A stretch of 34,573 bases of DNA from NCBI GenBank assembly GCA_003251635.1, contig QKEW01000015.1:1-34573 (forward strand), written 5' to 3'. Made by a program: the position numbers and the translations under genes. The stretch comes from a bacterium (GTDB lineage: Bacteria; Patescibacteriota; Minisyncoccia; Moranbacterales; GWC2-37-73). The notes beneath the pieces are model-generated. The model was not told the DNA's origin. It did no database searches and saw nothing but the letters and a program-made list of their open reading frames with translations. This document shows positions 32,379 to 34,573 of this stretch, piece by piece (position 1 is the first letter of the stretch; each line of letters starts with the position of its first letter).

Positions 32379-33065
32379 CTAATCACTTCTCCTGACCGAA
32401 AATTTCTCAATCAAATCCGCGTCCTTCGATAGCGCAACAACAAAATGTTTTGAGGGATCGAATTGTGAGTCTTTGTTTATGATTCCAAATGCAATTTTAC
32501 GATAGTGCAGACCATCTTTTTCATAATAACAGTCATATTCTACATCAAATTGAGATGCTTGGTTTTTGGCACACGATGTGTTTGAATATTTTTCCGCATC
32601 AAGCTCATTGTTTTTGATAATTTCATGTTCCAATTGCTCAATGCTTTCGGCAATGCTACCGGCAGATGCATCAAGTGGAGCACTGACAGCAGTCAACACG
32701 ATGTCATCGTCATCCATTTCCGCCCTGGGATTATTCATCCACGGATAGGTGATGTCATCGCTGTTCGTCACAAATCCATCGTGCTGAATATTGGCATCAA
32801 CCCAATGCCAATCATCCGGATAAGCAAGAATGAATCGACCGGCATATTTTTTCAAATAAGATTCTCCTCTTTCTTCTTGTGTGTAAACTTGGTTTTGTTG
32901 CTGAGCTGCTTGCTGATTTTGCTGATCAATTGATTGTTGCTTTTGACTTTCTGTTGTTCGCTCGCTTCGCCCTTCTTGTCTCCTTGAGCCATTCATCTCA
33001 AAAAAAATAAGCATCCCTAAAAAGATGCTAAATATTACAATTACTAAAAATATTTTTTTGAACAT
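32379..33065 (-). CDS. Secreted or membrane-anchored hypothetical protein, PsbP-like
   Basis: A 228-residue protein with an N-terminal hydrophobic segment (about 5-23), a Gln-rich linker (QQSIDQQNQQAAQQQNQ, about 43-59), and a domain with KKYAGRFILAYPDDWHWVDA (about 71-90) that resembles the start of PsbP-like domains (YxGxFxLxYPxxW). Two cysteines (about 162 and 176) could form a disulfide. It has no motif that gives a function. It is upstream of the histidine kinase on the same strand but separated by the kinase's own promoter. Confidence 0.55.
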   Translation of the reverse strand: MFKKIFLVIVIFSIFLGMLIFFEMNGSRRQEGRSERTTESQKQQSIDQQNQQAAQQQNQVYTQEERGESYLKKYAGRFILAYPDDWHWVDANIQHDGFVTNSDDITYPWMNNPRAEMDDDDIVLTAVSAPLDASAGSIAESIEQLEHEIIKNNELDAEKYSNTSCAKNQASQFDVEYDCYYEKDGLHYRKIAFGIINKDSQFDPSKHFVVALSKDADLIEKFSVRRSD

Positions 33066-33350
33066 GATGAAATTTGAAAAACAAAAAATTATTACTTCCT
33101 ATTTTCAAGTTTAAAATAAAAAACAAAAAAATCAAAACTTACAATCAGATAAAAACTGACGATCAAATAAGACCAATCAAAAACCGCTCCTAGATTATGT
33201 GTGTTTTGCCAAAAATAGACCCAGGTCGAGGACAGTCCTCGAATCAATTGCGGCTCCGACCCCTGGAGGAAGCTCGCCTGTCCGCCTTTGGAGGGAACTT
33301 CTTTCATTGAAAAATGAGACCTGAATTAGATAATGTTAGAACCCCACAAA
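33066..33350. other. Intergenic region with GC-rich structured core
   Basis: No gene is called. The minus-strand ORF at 33092-33307 (71 codons) has no ribosome binding site and its first part runs through structured DNA, so it is doubtful. The GC-rich core (about 33220-33300) holds CGAGGA/TCCTCG (33227-33232/33236-33241), CCAGG/CCTGG (33221-33225/33262-33266) and CTCC/GGAG pairs. The core differs strongly from the AT-rich sequence around it. Confidence 0.4.
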
Positions 33351-33357
33351 AGAAAAA

Positions 33358-33384
33358 GGCCGTTTCCCGATTTCGGGGCGTGCC
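33358..33384 (-). terminator. Intrinsic terminator after the 44-residue peptide gene
   Basis: A stem with bulges, GGCACGCCCCG/CGGGAAACGGCC, around loop AAAT, then TTTTT on the minus strand. It is 22 bases below the peptide's stop, so the peptide gene is the last of its transcript. Confidence 0.65.
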
Positions 33385-33406
33385 TTCATTTCATCGAAGT
33401 GTAACC

Positions 33407-33541
33407 TTATTTGCCTTTGGGTGGATTTGCCGGTTTGGGTTTCTGCTGACCACCAGCAGTACCTGTATTTGCCCCACTCATGCCCATAACCTCTTTAGGG
33501 CTCTGAGGGCAACCCACCGAACCAGTATTGGCACCTGTCAT
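33407..33541 (-). CDS. 44-residue peptide with two internal repeats, candidate RiPP precursor
   Basis: A short ORF with a near-perfect ribosome binding site (GGGAGGTGAT, about 7 bases before the ATG). The peptide has two 11-residue repeats, MTGANTGSVGC (1-11) and MSGANTGTAGG (21-31), joined by PQSPKEVMG. It ends in a proline/lysine tail (QQKPKPANPPKGK). It begins 19 bases after the radical SAM fragment's stop on the same strand and is followed by a terminator. The small size, Gly-rich repeats, strong translation signal and radical SAM neighbour fit a modified-peptide precursor. It is not a member of any family I know, and modification is inferred only from context. Confidence 0.7.
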   Translation of the reverse strand: MTGANTGSVGCPQSPKEVMGMSGANTGTAGGQQKPKPANPPKGK

Positions 33542-33560
33542 GAAAATCACCTCCCTTCCT

Positions 33561-34457
33561 TCAAAAATTACGAATTTGATCGAAAACAGATTTTTCTTGC
33601 TCCAAGTACATCAGGCCGAATTCTCTTTTCCATTGCTCGACAGCTTTCGCATACAGCATTTGAAAATTTACTTCACCTCCTTCCTGCACGGTGTATTTTC
33701 TAATATCCTCGCCAGACACCGAAATTCCTCTCCGTAGCTCTTCAAGAGTAAACCCGATAGAATATGGAACATGATAAGAACCATCCGCATCAATAACCCA
33801 TGTTTCACTAGGAGCCACTGATTGCGGATAATAAATAACCCTTAATCCTTCGATATCGAAGCTTATTGATGCTAAATCAACATACGCACTGCTAAAAGCT
33901 TTGAGAAAATTGTCTTTACCAACAACCCTAGCGAGCTTCAGTAGATCATCAACGACATAAATGCGTAAATGAACTGACCTGGTCTTATTTGCCACCATAA
34001 GCTGTCTCCAACTTTCTGCGAATTCTTCTTCAGAAACAGATAAGCATGCAAGTTCTGCCCGCAATGGAGTTATTGTTGTCACGTGCCACTGGAAAATTTC
34101 CCTAGGAAGTATACGACTGGTTTCAAGCAAAGAATTAAAATTTATCTTAGTGAGCGTAAATAACGAATTTACCTTCCCTTCTGTAGTTAGAATTCTATGT
34201 GCATTTTGAATTCCACTATTTGCGATATCAAAGGAAGCCCCACTCGCTCTTTGCTTGTTATGCGTCTCTTTTGGCCCATCAATGGAAATATCCAACCAAT
34301 CGAACTTAAAGCCTGAACTTTCAATACAATCCATATATTGCACATACGAACCATTGTCAATTATTCCAATTTTACAATCTGGTCGTACTCCTCTGAGTTC
34401 TTGTAGCCACTCAAGATGCTTCGGCTTAAATTGTACTTCCCCCATTTCTTTAGACAC
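33561..34457 (-). pseudogene. Radical SAM protein truncated at its N-terminus by an insertion sequence
   Basis: A 298-codon ORF whose sequence begins inside a radical SAM fold. Residues 4-20 (EMGEVQFKPKHLEWLQE) align with the GGE-motif region of the family. CKIGIIDNG and FDWLDISIDGPKETHNKQR match the middle strands (TNG and SIDGxxExHxxxR). The N-terminal CxxxCxxC that holds the [4Fe-4S] cluster and SAM is absent; only three scattered cysteines remain (in PDCKI, MDCIES, ELACLS), so no C-terminal SPASM cluster is seen either. The GTG start overlaps the transposase stop. The intact gene probably began upstream and was cut by the insertion. It lies just before the 44-residue peptide gene. Confidence 0.75.
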
Positions 34458-34573
34458 TAACCTTGTTATCTAAATTGTATTGAATTTGGGCATTTAGAGC
34501 AAACTGCTGAGGTGGCATTTTCAGGGCAGTATGAATTCTAGTGTTGTTGTATTTCCAAACAGTTCGGTAAATT
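34450..34573 (-). mobile_element. 3' end of an insertion-sequence transposase (DDE/rve type, IS3- or IS481-like), partial
   Basis: The reading frame from the window edge encodes about 40 residues, ending at TAA 34452-34450. It includes VWKYNNTRIHTALKMPPQQF, the classic C-terminal 'YNxxRxHxALxxxxPxxF' of rve_3-type integrase cores in IS3 and IS481 elements. The catalytic DDE residues lie outside the window. The element's end probably lies close to 34440-34455, where the radical SAM homology begins abruptly. The IS family and its inverted repeat cannot be fixed without the rest. Confidence 0.75.

Noticed and set aside
33092-33307. 71-codon minus-strand ORF upstream of the secreted hypothetical gene
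   Set aside because: No ribosome binding site, and its first half lies in GC-rich inverted repeats; not supported as a gene without homologues.
33314-33703. 129-codon plus-strand ORF opposite the peptide and radical SAM fragment
   Set aside because: It is the shadow of the minus-strand genes; the minus-strand peptide has a far better ribosome binding site and repeat structure.
1-34573. CRISPR array
   Set aside because: No regularly spaced direct repeats with unique spacers were seen; the only tandem repeat is the coding 15-base unit at 24388-24546.
1-34573. Alternative genetic code with TGA as glycine
   Set aside because: TGA acts as a normal stop, for example at the end of murJ (26797-26799), and well-conserved proteins show no internal TGA.

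Overview
The window most likely comes from a Patescibacteria/CPR-type (Parcubacteria-like) bacterium. That placement is an inference from AT-rich DNA with compact, closely packed genes, small versions of core genes, a histidine kinase with a CPR-style 'SHQL' H-box, and single-membrane-style exporters without an outer-membrane channel. TGA is a normal stop codon (for example murJ ends in TGA), so the Gracilibacteria/Absconditabacteria code, in which TGA encodes glycine, is excluded.

Layout. 1-8.4 kb is an envelope region. It holds a DUF1360 membrane protein, an M23 peptidase, a decayed msrB fragment, a DUF2207 membrane protein, and an RND exporter with its membrane fusion protein driven by a near-consensus promoter. 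8.4-10.75 kb holds a complete-looking [FeFe]-hydrogenase overlapping a gene for an ECF S-component-like membrane protein. 10.8-15.7 kb holds a secreted or membrane hypothetical protein, a MacB-type exporter operon (fusion protein, ATPase, permease) and a four-cysteine lipoprotein. 15.77-16.3 kb holds tRNA-Pro(TGG) with unusual GC-rich palindromic DNA and partial tRNA-end duplications around it. 16.3-24.3 kb is a housekeeping block: HU, RNase Y, gpmI, clpP, tig, ppa and nusA. nusA has a perfect sigma-70-type promoter followed at once by an intrinsic-terminator hairpin, suggesting attenuation. 24.36-29.4 kb holds an acidic repeat surface protein, MurJ, a C39-like peptidase, a DUF2127 protein and a RimK-like ATP-grasp ligase. 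29.4-33.1 kb holds an RRM RNA-binding protein with a switch-like leader, a D-2-hydroxyacid dehydrogenase, an orphan histidine kinase and a secreted hypothetical protein.

The last 1.2 kb is the most unusual part. A radical SAM protein has lost its N-terminal [4Fe-4S] cluster-binding part where an insertion-sequence transposase now abuts it. Nineteen bases downstream is an unlisted 44-residue ORF with a very strong ribosome binding site and two near-identical 11-residue repeats (MTGANTGSVGC / MSGANTGTAGG). This looks like the remnant of a radical SAM/RiPP-type locus: a repeat-bearing precursor peptide plus its modifying enzyme, disrupted by the mobile element.

Other items worth a look are the RRM leader, where a 14-bp inverted repeat covers the ribosome binding site and competes with an alternative hairpin; the hydrogenase/S-component coupling; the tRNA-Pro flanks; and a recurring TGC-extended -10 promoter motif. 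All functional calls come from reading motifs; no database search was run.
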